From: Coniferiporia sulphurascens
Taxonomy: Eukaryota; Basidiomycota; Agaricomycetes; Hymenochaetales; Hymenochaetaceae
Length of the DNA stretch: 64,000 bases
NCBI GenBank assembly: GCA_002794785.1
Contig: NBBA01000018.1
Span: forward strand, 310,001 to 374,000
Direction: 5' to 3'
Shown here: piece after piece, positions 20,812-32,229 of the stretch
Layout of the letters: every line of letters begins with the position of its first letter
Position numbering within the stretch: the first letter of the stretch is position 1
The notes under the pieces: model-generated
What the model was told of the DNA's origin: nothing
Databases searched by the model: none
What the model saw: only the letters and a program-made list of their open reading frames with translations
Position numbers and translations under genes: made by a program

Positions 20812-21416
20812 GTACGTTGATATTAGCATACGAATGATGAGGGTATTTATATCCCTGTTGCGTAAATTCGCTCAATCGCCATATGCTAACATTTATTAAA
20901 TTGTATATCTGTCGCTTGGTAATTGGACCCAGAAGGTGGCAACGATCGTGAGCAATAAAATGGCTGCGGATGATGTGTATATGTGCACGTATACGTGGTG
21001 AGCGTCCGTACGAGAGTAGAATAGAACGGGAACAGTTCATTTGCAAAGGGCCGGGGACGCATGTGCAAGGAGCATGTCTGGGAGCAAGAATGGACGATGC
21101 ACTGCACGTGTACGGGCTCGTTTTTGACCCGAACGTCGCTCTTGTTTGGTAAGCTGGGCATACCCATTGCTTTCTTGAAATTATTGCAAAAAAGTTATTT
21201 GTGTAGCCTCTCTTCACCAGGCCCGTCTGTAATATATTTCAAATACCACGCACATGCCAGCCTCGTACACGCCCAAATCGGCAAATAAGGAAATAAGATG
21301 TGATAAGGAGGGATGCCGTAATACACGTGTTGTCGGTGCAACTGGATCTCGAGTCTCGACTATCTCATGCGACCACGGGCTCTGGTACGCCGTCCTCATT
21401 GTCTTACCAACTCGAC
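20812..21416. other. Intergenic region, retrotransposon flank to SPA2
   Basis: About 0.6 kb. It should hold the SPA2 promoter and 5' UTR. The frame used by SPA2 is open from 21300 without an ATG, so an extra upstream coding exon is possible, but I could not find one with convincing splice sites. Confidence 0.4.
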
Positions 21417-24400
21417 ATGAAGCGTGCTACCTCTGCAAGGGGCCCGTCCCCGACCAACACGATGTACTCGGGCATCTCAAACTACCGCTCCGACCAGTAC
21501 AAACCACTTCGCGACAAATCCAGGACTCCCTCTGTCCCCGTGGATGCCAGGGCGATCGCGAAAGTCCACTATGAGGAAATGGCCTCCTACCTGGAGAACC
21601 ATCTGGCCAGAGGTCTGTCTCTCCTATGTCTAATCCTGCCATAAACCCAGCTAAATTCGACAACTCTTGAAGAGCCTGCAAACGCCCGAGCGTCGGCGCG
21701 CGACAAGCTAACGCGTCTCACCCGCCAACAATTCCAGGAGCTCTCGACTGACGTCTTTGACGAACTTCTTCGGCGTAAGAACAACGCAGAGAATGAGGGT
21801 ACGTCGTGTTTCTCTGACACGGAGGAGGCTGGCGGTGCCTCTAGGCACGAAACGAGGGCATTTTTGGCGGTCGATCGGTGCTGCAATTGCAGACACGCAA
21901 TCCGTCTTGTCTGCCCTGACAATGATGCACGCCAGCTTCGTCTTACCTATGAGCCTTCGGCGCTAATTTTGTCTTTCCAAAAGTGCCCTTCCTGCCGGTC
22001 AGGGATGACTTTCACCCAAAGCGTAACCAAGCCCGACAAAAGCTCGCGACGCTACCCAAGACGCGCTTCAAGGACCTGAGCGGAGACGTTTTCCATGAAC
22101 TTGGTCGAAGATACCCCGAATTCAAAGAGCCTGAGGTAAGCGGCGTGTACTTGTTGCGGTAATGACCATCCATACCCTGTGTATATGCCGGATGGGCTGT
22201 ACCCTTTCATAAGGCTTTGAGCCTTTCAGCTCTTTCGCTCAACCCTTCGGTATTGACTGTGGTTTTATTGACGCCACTTTCCTCATCTTGTGACCAGACT
22301 CTACCCGACCCGACATCTCCTACGTCAAATTATGATGATTTAGACGTCCCTTCTCCAGATTTCCCCCAGTCGTCAAAGGACAGCTTAGCAACCCTCGTCG
22401 CACAGACAGACAATGGATACGCTGCGAGCGGTCGTCGTCCTAGTGAGGACAATTACCGCAGGCCAAGTGAAGACAGCTATCGCAGACGGCCTAGCGAAGA
22501 CGCGTACGGAAATCGAAGCGAAGACGGTGCATACAACGGCGTCCGACGGCCAAGCGAGGACAACAATTACGGCCGCGACAGTTATTCCGCTTCGTCGAGG
22601 CGGAAGCCTTCTCAGGACATTGTATTCAACCTGCGAAACGAAGAGCGCCGGCGACCCTCTCCGGATGTGACTCTGTCTGGACGCAGATCTGGTGAAGACG
22701 ATCGCGAACTTGCGAGAAGGCCTTCGGGTTCCATTTCGACCGCTTCAGATTCAACCAACGCGACTAATGCGCAGCGGGAGGTTATCATTCCCAACAAGAG
22801 TACAATCGCCGAGGAGGACATCGAAGTTCCTTACGGGAGAGAAAGGGAGAGTTCAAGTACAGCTGTCGGAGGGCGTGCTTCGCGGAGTCCCGATACCCGC
22901 GAACGCAGCCCCGACCAACGGATGGATACCGACGGCGAGGGCATAACCGACAATGAACCCTCTAGCTCACGTTCTCCCCAAATGGAGGCTGGCGGTCTCG
23001 GTGGACTCAGTGGACTTTCAGCGCGACTGCGGGATAGACCTGTTGAGGACGAGGACGAGGACAGCTGGTCTGGCCAGGGGCGCAGTGGGGAGGAATACTT
23101 CGATAAGCTGTCACTCGGACGGGCAAGCGTCGCTTCAGATCGATCATTGGGTCTTGGTCAATCCTCCAGAGCTTCCGCTTCCATCAACCCCGGCAGATCC
23201 AGTAAAGCAGGAGGGGCTTTCGAAGCCGATTTGGAAAGCTTGCGACGCGACTACGAGTACAAGATCGCTACCATGCAAAATCGCTTGACTGGGCTGGAGC
23301 GGTCCTTGGAGGATGCCGAGGAAAGGGAACGCCGGCTTAGAGCATCTGCTGGAGACGAGAAAATAAAGGTGCTGGAGGAAGAGGTGAAAGTCCTCCGAGA
23401 GGTAAGCCCAATTATTGGTTAACCCCTTAGTTTGGCCGTCTCATTTCTCGTTCAGAAAGAGGAGGAGCAGGAGACCGCAATGCATGCACTAAAGCGGGAA
23501 CTCAACGAACTACGTGAGGAACGGTTACAAGAGCAAGAAGCGGCTGCGAGAAGAGCCCAGGAGAATAAGCAAGAAGTGGAGTCATATCGAGAACGTTGTG
23601 AACGTTTAGAAGCCGAGAATGCTGGAATGGCAGGCGCTGTATGCTTTCAATTATCTCGAGTTCTGTTTGTCAGACCTGACTCTTTGCTATTTTACTCTAC
23701 AGGGTGTTGATACAGAGACCATCGAGCAGCTTCGTTCTGACCTGGAAGGCCTTTTCTCTGAATTAGCGGATTTGTCACATCGTAACGATGAATTAATGAT
23801 TGCGAAAGACTCCGATTTGGCGGTAATTCACAACCTCGACTCGCAGTTGAAGGACTACAAGCGCAAATACGAAACTGCAAAGACGGAACTAAGGAGCTTC
23901 AAAGGTACGAGTTTATCCCAGCTTATGATAACATCTCTTGACTGGGGTCTTGATTGGTCTTAAGCTACTTCGCAACTCTTCCTCCAAGCTCCCAAGCCGG
24001 ACTCCGATCAGCTGCCCATGTCGCCGGATGGAGGACTCTTGGACGTACATGTCACTGCTTTTGTAACAGCAACCGACGGTCTTCTAACCGCAGGACGATC
24101 AAATGCGCCGAGCCGAGTGCTTACACCTATGAAATCGGTCGTAAATGCCGTGATGGCAATCACAGAAGATGTTCGAGCATACGAACGGCGTCCGGACAAC
24201 ACGGAGGCCGATATTGAAAATATTCGTGCGCTTCGTCAAAGAACTGAGGCGACGCTCAGCAACCTCGTCACAGCATCGAAAACACACGCGACGAGCATGG
24301 GAATGTCCCCCGTCAGTCTGCTTGACGCAGCTTCTAGCCATTTATCAGCGACTATCACGGAACTCGGGAAGACCATTTTTATCCGGAAAGCAACCAAGGC

Positions 24401-25151
24401 CGAGCAAGATCAATTTGCCTCAACTTCGGGAACTAGTTCCTTTGGTCCGAATGGCTTCATGCCTTCATTACGTTCCATCGACGAGATCAAGTCACATCAG
24501 CGGTCAGGTTCATCGAGCTCGTCAAGCTATCGCAGACCGCAGGAGGCATCGCCTCCTGTTCCAAGCAGATACCCCGAAGCACTGGGCTTTTCACCCCCAC
24601 CAAATTCTTCCATGCTTGCTGACGCTGCAAAGAGGCGACCTGCGTCACCCTCGAGTTCCGCTGGGAGTTCACCACCCCCTCTATTCGATCAACCGAGATC
24701 GGGGGCCACCGCAAGTGACGATAGTGCGGCTCCAGAGGGACCGGACGAGGCCTGGGCTGAGCTTAAGGTACAGTCGGCATCCTCTTGTCTGGTCGTTTTC
24801 TCAGTCTAACGTCATTTATTAAAGCCCTATCTAGAAGCTCAGTCGGAGTCGATTGTCTATGCAATCCAGAGCGTTCTCTCAGGCGTCCGAAACCCTACGC
24901 CAACTTCATCACTGAACGAGAACCTTACGCAGATCATAACGATTGTGTCGAGCATAGTCGCCGTATGCAAGGACAGTCTTCCCCCCGCGTCCGCCCGAAG
25001 CGGAGGCGACATCCTTAGGGAACTCAGCGACCACGCGAACAAACTCAGCGAAGTGCAAAGTCTCCGCGAGGTCACGAAGGAATCAAGACAGGTAATGGCA
25101 AAATCCAGCTTTGCAATCGCCAATGCAATGAAGGGTTTGATGAAGCTATGA
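21417..25151 (+). CDS. SPA2: Polarisome scaffold SPA2-like protein with GIT/SHD repeats
   Basis: Scaffold that gathers formins and signalling proteins at the hyphal tip. Eight exons: 21417-21612, 21673-21798, 21984-22135, 22298-23401, 23456-23638, 23703-23904, 23965-24767, 24825-25151, about 1030 residues. Two Spa2 homology (GIT) repeats: [20 protein letters not shown] (about 75-95) and [20 protein letters not shown] (about 125-145). A disordered region follows with about five RRPSED-type repeats and many Ser/Arg, possible phosphosites. A coiled coil runs from about 460 to 620, then a C-terminal helical domain ends [12 protein letters not shown]. Introns 2 and 3 are unusually long (185 and 162 nt). 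The start at MKRATSARG is the first in-frame ATG but could be preceded by an unseen exon. Convergent with IFA38. Confidence 0.85.
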
Positions 25152-25381
25152 ATTCCTCCCGCATAATCATGTTATCATGTCATTTACGCTTGTTCGACCT
25201 GTTGTCACGACTTACGCCCCTAAATTATATGTCCATTTGTATAGTTTTCTTGCACGGCACAATTATACCTTCATACCTAGCTTGTAGGAGCAATTTCAAT
25301 TTTTTTTTTTGGCAAATTAAGTCATTCTACAGTAGCAGGGGTGAGCGAATGACAAGATAGAACGTAGGACTGCAATCGTAT

Positions 25382-26931
25382 TTAATCCTGCTTTTGGGCA
25401 GCTGCTGCTTCCCTTTCCTTCTTGCGCAAGGCGCGCTTTCGGATGTCCTTGTGGAGAGCTGTAAAGACCACTATTAAGACGGTTTCCCTAGTTTAAAAAA
25501 CAGCTGAACGTACCAAGGGTATAGCTAATGAAGGCCCCTTTCCATCCAATCAGATTAATGAAATAGTCGAGCAGAGCGTGAGACCAGTAAGGCGTCGAAG
25601 TCGACGGACGACCTAGAGTAACATTCGTTCATTACGGAACCGGGACCATAAAAACAGATCACATACCAGTCCAGAGAGCACCGCAAGAAAGTCCGAGTTT
25701 TCTCAGGACGGAGGAGACATATGCCTTGGGCATTGGAATCAGCGCCGAAGAACGACGGATACGAGACATATTAGAAACCTTGCAAAACAACGAATGAAGT
25801 AAGTTTTCAAGAATAAAAATTCGGTATCGACCTCATACCACAAAGTACGTGGACACGCATTCGACGTCAACCCCGGTCCCTTTGAGTTCAGCCTGGAGAG
25901 CATCTGACCAAGTTTGAAGGAAAGCCTTGGATGCAGAATAGGTTGCGAGAAGAGGAGAGGGGATCGCTCCAGCAAACGATGATAGGGTCAAAATCAGTCC
26001 ACGGCGCCTTTGAAAGGAACAACGTCAGTAAAGCGGAGCAAAGAGTTCTTATCCGACTGTGAACTCACTGATCGAGCATCTTGCTCAGAACGACCTTAGT
26101 GACACGTAGTGTACCGTTAATGTTGATATTTATGATGGCCTCTTGCTCATCCAGTCCGGTCTGGACAAAAGATACAGGGAACTCGTGAGAGCGTCCGACG
26201 TTATTCACTATTGAACCAGAGGCGCGGTTTATATAAATTATCTTAATACACGCAAGCTCGCACTTACCAAGGATTCCAACATCCAATCCACTGCAAATGG
26301 CTTCAAGTGCCTTGAAGTCCGACTCGGCGGGAGCAGCAAAGTCTATGGCAAGGGTCCTGGTTTTCGACTTGAATTTCGACTCTGACCAAAATGTTAGCGA
26401 GATCGGATTGTATAAAAGAGTTGTCTGAAACGGGTGAACCTAACTCAACAGCAGCTGCCTTCAACTTTTCCTCAGACCGGCTCACAAGCAAAATATTGTA
26501 GCCAGCTTTCGCAAGTTGCAGCGTGAACTCTTTTCCAATGCCATCTGTTGCACCAGTGACAACTAAATCGGCGTCAGCGTAAACAGCATCTGTACGAACA
26601 CCACGTTTGTCGCCATTGCATACCTGCCCAGGATCCCGAGCCAGAGCGTGACGCGTATTTTTTTAACTGGCAGCACAAGCAGGCCTTGTGTGAGATTCAA
26701 GGCCAAAAGTGCAGAGTTGGATTGACGTACCGAAGTACCTGGCAGAATGAATGTCTGCAAAATCACGCCGGCCGCCTTTACAACGAACTTCGAGAGCGTC
26801 AAGACTCCGAGGGCGACGACGACAGGAAGGTATGCCTGCGGTATGTCTGTCGAGAATTAGCCGTGCCACAGGCAATGTTCAGATGTGGCAGAAGGCAACT
26901 TACGCGCAACAGCAGCATTTAGAGACAACAT
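25382..26931 (-). CDS. IFA38: Very-long-chain 3-ketoacyl-CoA reductase (IFA38/KAR, SDR family)
   Basis: ER enzyme that reduces 3-ketoacyl-CoA with NADPH, the second step of very-long-chain fatty acid elongation. Ten exons: 26931-26904, 26846-26731, 26666-26624, 26562-26440, 26381-26268, 26207-26069, 26007-25839, 25778-25667, 25612-25514, 25458-25382; 339 residues, close to yeast Ifa38. An N-terminal membrane helix precedes the Rossmann motif [15 protein letters not shown] (TGxxxGxG). Then [10 protein letters not shown], the NNVG strand, catalytic Ser in LTLSSFAG and YxxxK in YSASK. The C-terminus is basic ([15 protein letters not shown]) with lysines near the end, as in ER proteins. The largest exon is 169 nt, so no ORF shows the gene. 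The 3' end is 230 bp from the SPA2 end. Confidence 0.92.
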
Positions 26932-27064
26932 CTTCGTCTTCGTAACTGAGGGCGCGCCGAACGGTTTTCCAGGTTGCAAAACCACAAGACGCGTTCATCA
27001 TCTGTGTCCGTGATCGACTCGGATTTAGCCGGTAATGGACCACGTCTACATAATTCATTGCAAT

Positions 27065-28609
27065 TTATTTACATTTCTTCCGTAGTTCCTGAATAACTAT
27101 CGAGTATGTTTCCTCTACCTTGCAAAGGTAATCGTCCGAATTCTCATCGCGCATATTTCCTGCAGGCACGTCCAGCGTGAAAGATGGTGCGTATAAGGGG
27201 AAAGCGGAATGTTCGGGAATAAGTGTGTCGGGAGGAAGTGGACGTCCCTTCTACGGATATTTTCAAGTTTACTTGTAAGGCGGGCAAATTGAGTGTTGTA
27301 TTTTACTTACAGCTAGTGAAGTCAAGCATGCCCATGCTCTAGCCGTATTCGGAGAGTTGTAGCCACCTACTCAACCGTTTCAGTACGCAACAAGTGACGG
27401 ACTTGTTTAGAATATCAACAAACCTCCCCCTAGCATCAAGACCTTGGGTTCCCACTTATTGATTACTTCACCAGCGCACCAGTTCATATCGCCTTTTTGC
27501 TGACCTATGCTCCAGTTCCATACGCCGTGTGGGTCACCAGCCAAACCGTCAGCGCCGCATTGTAAGATCACATAGTCGGGGCGAAATTCATCTTTGACGG
27601 CCTCTACGATTTTCCATACGCGTTCGAACGTCGATGAAGATGCTCCTTGCTTCAGTGGCAACGAAAGCGTGAAGGGGTCGAAGCTGGAGCCATCAGTGTC
27701 AGGAAGGGCAGCTAGGGGTGTCGACGGATAGAATCCAGGAGACGAATGGTGAATCGAAAAGGTCAAAACTTGGGAAGTAGCGCCATAAGAAGCAGACTTA
27801 TAGAAACACTCGGATACAGCATCGGAGAAGTGCAGGTCCAAGTCAAGGTACATGATACGACTTTTTTTCCTGTCCGGGTCGATAGAAGGAAGCGAAGCTG
27901 CCTTCTTGAGAGAAAGAATTGCTAGGATACAATCTGCTACATAGCAGAAACCAGCTGCGCGCGACTTCTGTGCATGATGTCTGGTGGGATTTGTAGAATA
28001 CGAATCGTGAGGTTTGAGTTTAGTAGGTTATACCCAGCGCACCTTCCGCCGTCCCAGCACATAGATAGATTGAACTTTCCTGATTTAAGAGCATCTGCAG
28101 CGGTTAGTGTAGCACCAGCAACCATCTGAACATATTCATTTATGTTTTCGAACGGAGGGCAATCCTGAAGCAGAGTTAAAAGCCGTAGGGAAACACCACA
28201 GAGAAATAATTGAGTACGTCTTCGATTCCGAAGCGGGAACAATGCTCTTGAGACTGCGCCGTCCAGTCCGTATTTCTTGTGTTTAGGACGAAGTCAACGT
28301 AATCGCTGTCATGATAAAGACAGAGCTCTTGCTTTGAGGCTAGGCGAGGGCGTATAACTCGAATAGTGCTAGGGATACCAATCACTTCTGGATCTTCATC
28401 AGCACCGGACGACTCTGATGGGGTTAAAAGCCCTAGACTACTGATCAGCGAGTGCACGAGTATGGCCCGATTCTTGTTGCTCGGAAGGAGAGAGGAGGTC
28501 TATAGCAGCCATCAGAATCCAGTCGTAAAGCGCCTTAGAGTGAGTGCGCAGAAATAGAAACCTTAACGAGTTCTTGTGAAACAACGTATGCCACCTCTCT
28601 AGAGCGCAT
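27065..28609 (-). CDS. Class I histone deacetylase, HDAC8/Hos1-like
   Basis: Zinc-dependent lysine deacetylase. Six exons: 28609-28562, 28499-28218, 28164-28043, 27980-27424, 27366-27311, 27250-27065; 416 residues. The N-terminus VAYVVSQELVKTSSLLPSNK is HDAC8-like. The two active-site histidines are in GGRHHAQKSRAAGFCYVADC. Zinc ligands Asp and His are in YLDLDLHFSDAV, the third ligand Asp in CGADGLAGDP, and the transition-state Tyr in GGGGYNSPNTARAW. The C-terminus HSAFPLYAPSFTLDVPAGNM fits Hos1/HDAC8. The usual HHGDG after DLDL is replaced by HFSDA. The start chosen is the Met before RSREVAYVV; an in-frame ATG lies 14 codons upstream. The promoter is shared with the divergent hydrolase at 28905. 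Confidence 0.88.
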
Positions 28610-28904
28610 AGTGTTCAAGTGTTGAACCAGGATATTAACAACCAACCGCATCTGGGCTTGATTATATGTGCGGAGTCTAAAACCACCAGAGGAGTCCCTT
28701 TTATTTCCACTTGTAGTAAGCGGACGTGTCACTGTTACACGATATTACTGGCGCTCGTATTTGATTGCAGCACTCCTGTGCTCGCCGCCACTTCAATGCA
28801 GGTGTAAAGTAAGACGGAGACAGCATCGACGCTTTTCCTATGCTAGCACAGGGACACTTTCAATTAGTGGATTCAGACTGAGCCTCTGCGGCGGCCCTGA
28901 CGGG
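28610..28904. promoter_or_regulatory. Bidirectional promoter region, histone deacetylase and alpha/beta hydrolase
   Basis: The 295 bp between two divergent start codons must hold both promoters. I see no clear TATA box; assignment rests on gene orientation only. Confidence 0.5.
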
Positions 28905-30610
28905 ATGGAAGACCAAACGACGGTTACGACACTGCATCTGATTTACATCCACGGCTTTCAAGGTGTGCACACTTTGTACATAAACTTCAGCGTAGTTTTT
29001 TGACAGACGTAAAGGCGATCACACGTCCTTCCAGGTTAGATTAGCAGTTATATTCGACTAGCAGTCTGAGCCTGCCATGAAAAACAGTCCTTCCCAACCG
29101 ATCTTCATGAATGCCTCCGCAGTCGTTTGCCATCTGGTATTACTCTGAAGAGCTGCCTCTATCCGACGTATAAAAGTCGGAGACCAATCGCAGAGGCAGC
29201 GCACAAGTTCCTCGAATGGTGGGTACAAATCACCAATTCCTGGGTCACTTTATATCTTCTTACTTGACTACATGTAGGCTGAGTACGCAACCTCCCGGAC
29301 CTGTCATCCTTTTGGCACATTCGATGGGTGGTCTTCTTGCAGCAGACGCAGCGACAGGCGCATCAGCCCAGTCGAAGCGCATTATCGGCCTCGTCGCGTT
29401 CGACGTCCCATTTCTTGGCATGCATCCACATGTCATCGTCAGTGGAATCACATCATTGTTCCCCAAGGATACGGAGAAGGGGAAGAATACGGAGAAGGAT
29501 CTCAACGATGGAGATATTGTGAAGTTTGCTCCCGGGGATGATACGGAAAACTCGAGCACGACATCGCTTGGGGGTACGACTCCACCAAGCTTGCACCGCA
29601 AACGTCCTTCTAACACAGACTCACCCAAAGTCTCGAGCCCCACGACGTCAACCCCCCCTCTTTCTAGTTCCTCCTCATTTTCAGTGTCTGGCTCGAGGCT
29701 GGAGGAAGACTGGGAGGCTCATAAGGCTACTTTTCAACGTAAGGCTTCCACAACTTTAACAATGTTGTATCTAACTTCCCCTACAGCCCCACGGAGTCCT
29801 CGTTCGCCGCAGCCCAAAAGTACATCTTCAAGTCAGAGTCGTTCTTCGTCATCGTCTATCAAGTCTCTCTTCTCGTCTTTCGCCAACTCCACCAAGGACT
29901 CATTTCCATTGAAACTGCCGGCTCTGCCTTCTCCAGTCGTAGGGAAGCTTGGTCTTGCCGCGGACAAGCTTGCGCAACACGCAGACACGCCATTAGTGCG
30001 CTGGCTGCGTAAGCACTCGGATGACCCACTAAACGCTATGACAACCTGGGTTGTCGAATATTTCGAATTCGGCTTATGCCAGTTCGACCCTGCCGGTTTA
30101 AGTGAACGATATCGTGCGCTAGAGAACTGGGGTGGGTGCTGGGTGAATTTCTGGACACAGACGCCCGCTAGGGTGGACAAAGTAAATGCCGGTGAAGCAG
30201 AAGGGATGGAGAATAGTGACGTTCAAGCGGGAGCATTGCCATCCAACACGGCTGATGTCGTGAAGTATGCAGAGGCAGGCGGGTCGTCGACACGAACGCA
30301 AGTGAATGCGCGCAAAGATGCGGAGCAGGTACTTCGGAAGGAGCGTGAGCACGAGCGCAAGCACGGTGGCGCACGTCCTGCACGACACTTTATCGTGCTT
30401 CCCCATCGGCTTGACGCGCCCAGTGACGCCCTGCGTTTCGGCTCACGCGAAAAATGGGAGCTCGTGCCGATTGAAGGAGTCGAAGATGAAGTCGGCGCAC
30501 ATTGTGGTTTGTTTATTCGTACACAGAATATCGCGTACGATGAGCTAGTAGGGAGAGTAGCGAAAAAAGTGGATGGGTGGTGTCAGGGGTTAGGGTATTG
30601 GGCTTCTTGA
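28905..30610 (+). CDS. Alpha/beta hydrolase (lipase-like serine esterase)
   Basis: Five exons: 28905-28962, 29015-29034 (20 nt), 29088-29218, 29278-29738, 29787-30610; 497 residues. The last intron (29739-29786, 48 nt) is in frame and could be mistaken for coding. The oxyanion block LHLIYIHGFQGDHTSFQ is rebuilt across exons 1-3. The nucleophile elbow is AHSMGG near residue 83, followed by GLVAFDVPFLGMHP. A disordered Ser/Pro/Lys-rich insert of about 120 residues follows, then a helical region and a C-terminal AHCGLF that may carry the catalytic His. Substrate is unknown; related fungal proteins are described as putative lipases or DUF676-like hydrolases. Divergent from the histone deacetylase gene. 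Confidence 0.82.
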
Positions 30611-30873
30611 AGTATTTTGAAGGTATTTTGCGTAGTAGAGGTACGTAACCTCGTCAGCTTTAGTCTTGTTCACCGTATTGACAACCAGTATTAGATTTTG
30701 TATAGCGTTTAGGATATTTGATGTATGCTGAAAAGTGGCTAGTTCGACGTATGTTTTGTGCAAGTAATCAAGATTGTCATTGTTTGTTGTTCAAGTATCG
30801 TCCGCTTTGAGCTTAAATGTTTTTAGCTGCTTTATTTTTGAACCTGATCGCCTAGATTGAAGCAGTCAACATT

Positions 30874-31247
30874 TTATTTCAAATCCGAGAATAGAGCGTC
30901 AAGCTTTTGGCTCGTAGCATTTACTGACTTCATTTCTACCCACAGGTCATGCTGCACCTACTACATTTGGTGGGCGAATTTACTTACTCTGGTCGACAAT
31001 CAACTGAAGGGCTTTGACTCTTTTCTCTTTTGTTTCGTGAGTTTCTCCACGGCACATTGACGCGACTTTCGATGAAATCATGAATGGATGTACTAAATTA
31101 TACGGCACAATCTGCGTTTGGCATTTTACAAGAATTAGGAGCTCAGTTCGGAAGAAGAAGAAAAGTCCTATATCCCCTGGGCTACATTCGTCTGATGGTA
31201 ACACATGCTCCGAGTCCTCAATCAAATTATTCACTTACAATGTGCAT
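30874..31247 (-). CDS. Possible small three-exon gene of unknown function
   Basis: Not recognised and weakly supported. Exons 31247-31239, 31111-30988 and 30935-30874 join in phase to about 64 residues. The second half (GETHETKEKRVKALQLIVDQ, then KMKSVNATSQKLDALFSDLK) is charged and helical, unlike random translation. The middle frame is open upstream to 31234, so the first exon and the 127-nt intron are uncertain. It could be the 3' end of a longer gene. Confidence 0.25.
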
Positions 31248-32229
31248 GGTAAACCCTTTCGGAGAGAGGTCAGTTCAATGTTGTTCTAGGTGCTCACTTC
31301 TTAACGCTCATATCTCTTTCTTGTCCATTTTGATAGAACTCCCCTCTGGCATGAGTGCACGTCAGCACATATATCTGGTGGCATAATGTCACACGAATTT
31401 TGTTTGATTGGACTTATACCGGAATCGCTATGAGCAGAGGGCGATCTTCACGAAGCGCGTCTGTCCATTGTCGAGCACTCCCTCTAAGACTGGGGGCGAT
31501 CAGGGCTCTTCATGTTTTTGGAAGAGAAATGTGCGTGAGGCAGGAGTCTCTGATTTGGTCTTGATAACTTGTAATTAGTACAAAATACATTGCAGACAGA
31601 TGCGCGCTGGGTTCCATGACCACAAATTAAAATCGGGGACGGAGTCATATTCGAGCCAGATCGTTTAGGCTTTAGTCATCGACGACGGGCGCTCACCACC
31701 AAATCCAGCTCAGGAAAGACACAAGACAAACGAAGATAATGCCGAGGACAGTACAGGCAACGTCGTCCAACACGTGCCCCAGCTCGAAATATATCCAGGT
31801 CTTAGCTCCGGGCCAAATCCGATTCAAAGACTCCTAAGCCGTGTGCCGCTTCCGCACGTGCACTCGAGGGCACGTTACCCCCCAGCTTCACTCTAAGCTT
31901 CGTTTGCTCCCCGTGTTTTGCAGCCCGCTCGGTGGCATGCTGTTCACCACGACTTTGTGCCTGACACAGGCGCGTTTTGGCGCGTCAATTACGTTTCGGA
32001 GACCGCAAATACCGATGGGCACACGAGTTCGCAGGCGTCAAGCTCAGGTGGTCAACATTGATAGTATCATGCGCAGACTTGACGAGAATAAAAAAATTCC
32101 TTGACACGCGTATTTCACGTTGAGTAACAGTACCAAACATCATAGTGATACAATTCCCTCCTCCAGTGTCCTTCAAGCAGCTGAACAAAGCACCGACCAT
32201 TAGATTAAGCGAGACTGCAAGCGAAAACA
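31248..32229. other. Mostly unassigned region, with one possible membrane-protein exon on the minus strand
   Basis: The only coding signal I can point to is 31833-31693 on the minus strand: after a CTTAG acceptor, 46 codons run to a TGA. They contain GAKTWIYFELGHVLDD and then one strong membrane helix (CTVLGIIFVCLVSFLSWIWW). This could be the last exon of a small tail-anchored protein or a relic. No matching upstream exon was found. The right edge adjoins the decayed GT49 copy. Confidence 0.3.

Noticed and set aside
21799..21983. Possible extra exon in SPA2
   Set aside because: An in-between exon was considered because the intron is long, but no piece keeps the phase and the exons on both sides join well directly.
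30611..30873. 3' flank of the alpha/beta hydrolase as a possible gene
   Set aside because: AT-rich, no ORF over 40 codons with motif content; treated as 3' UTR and spacer.
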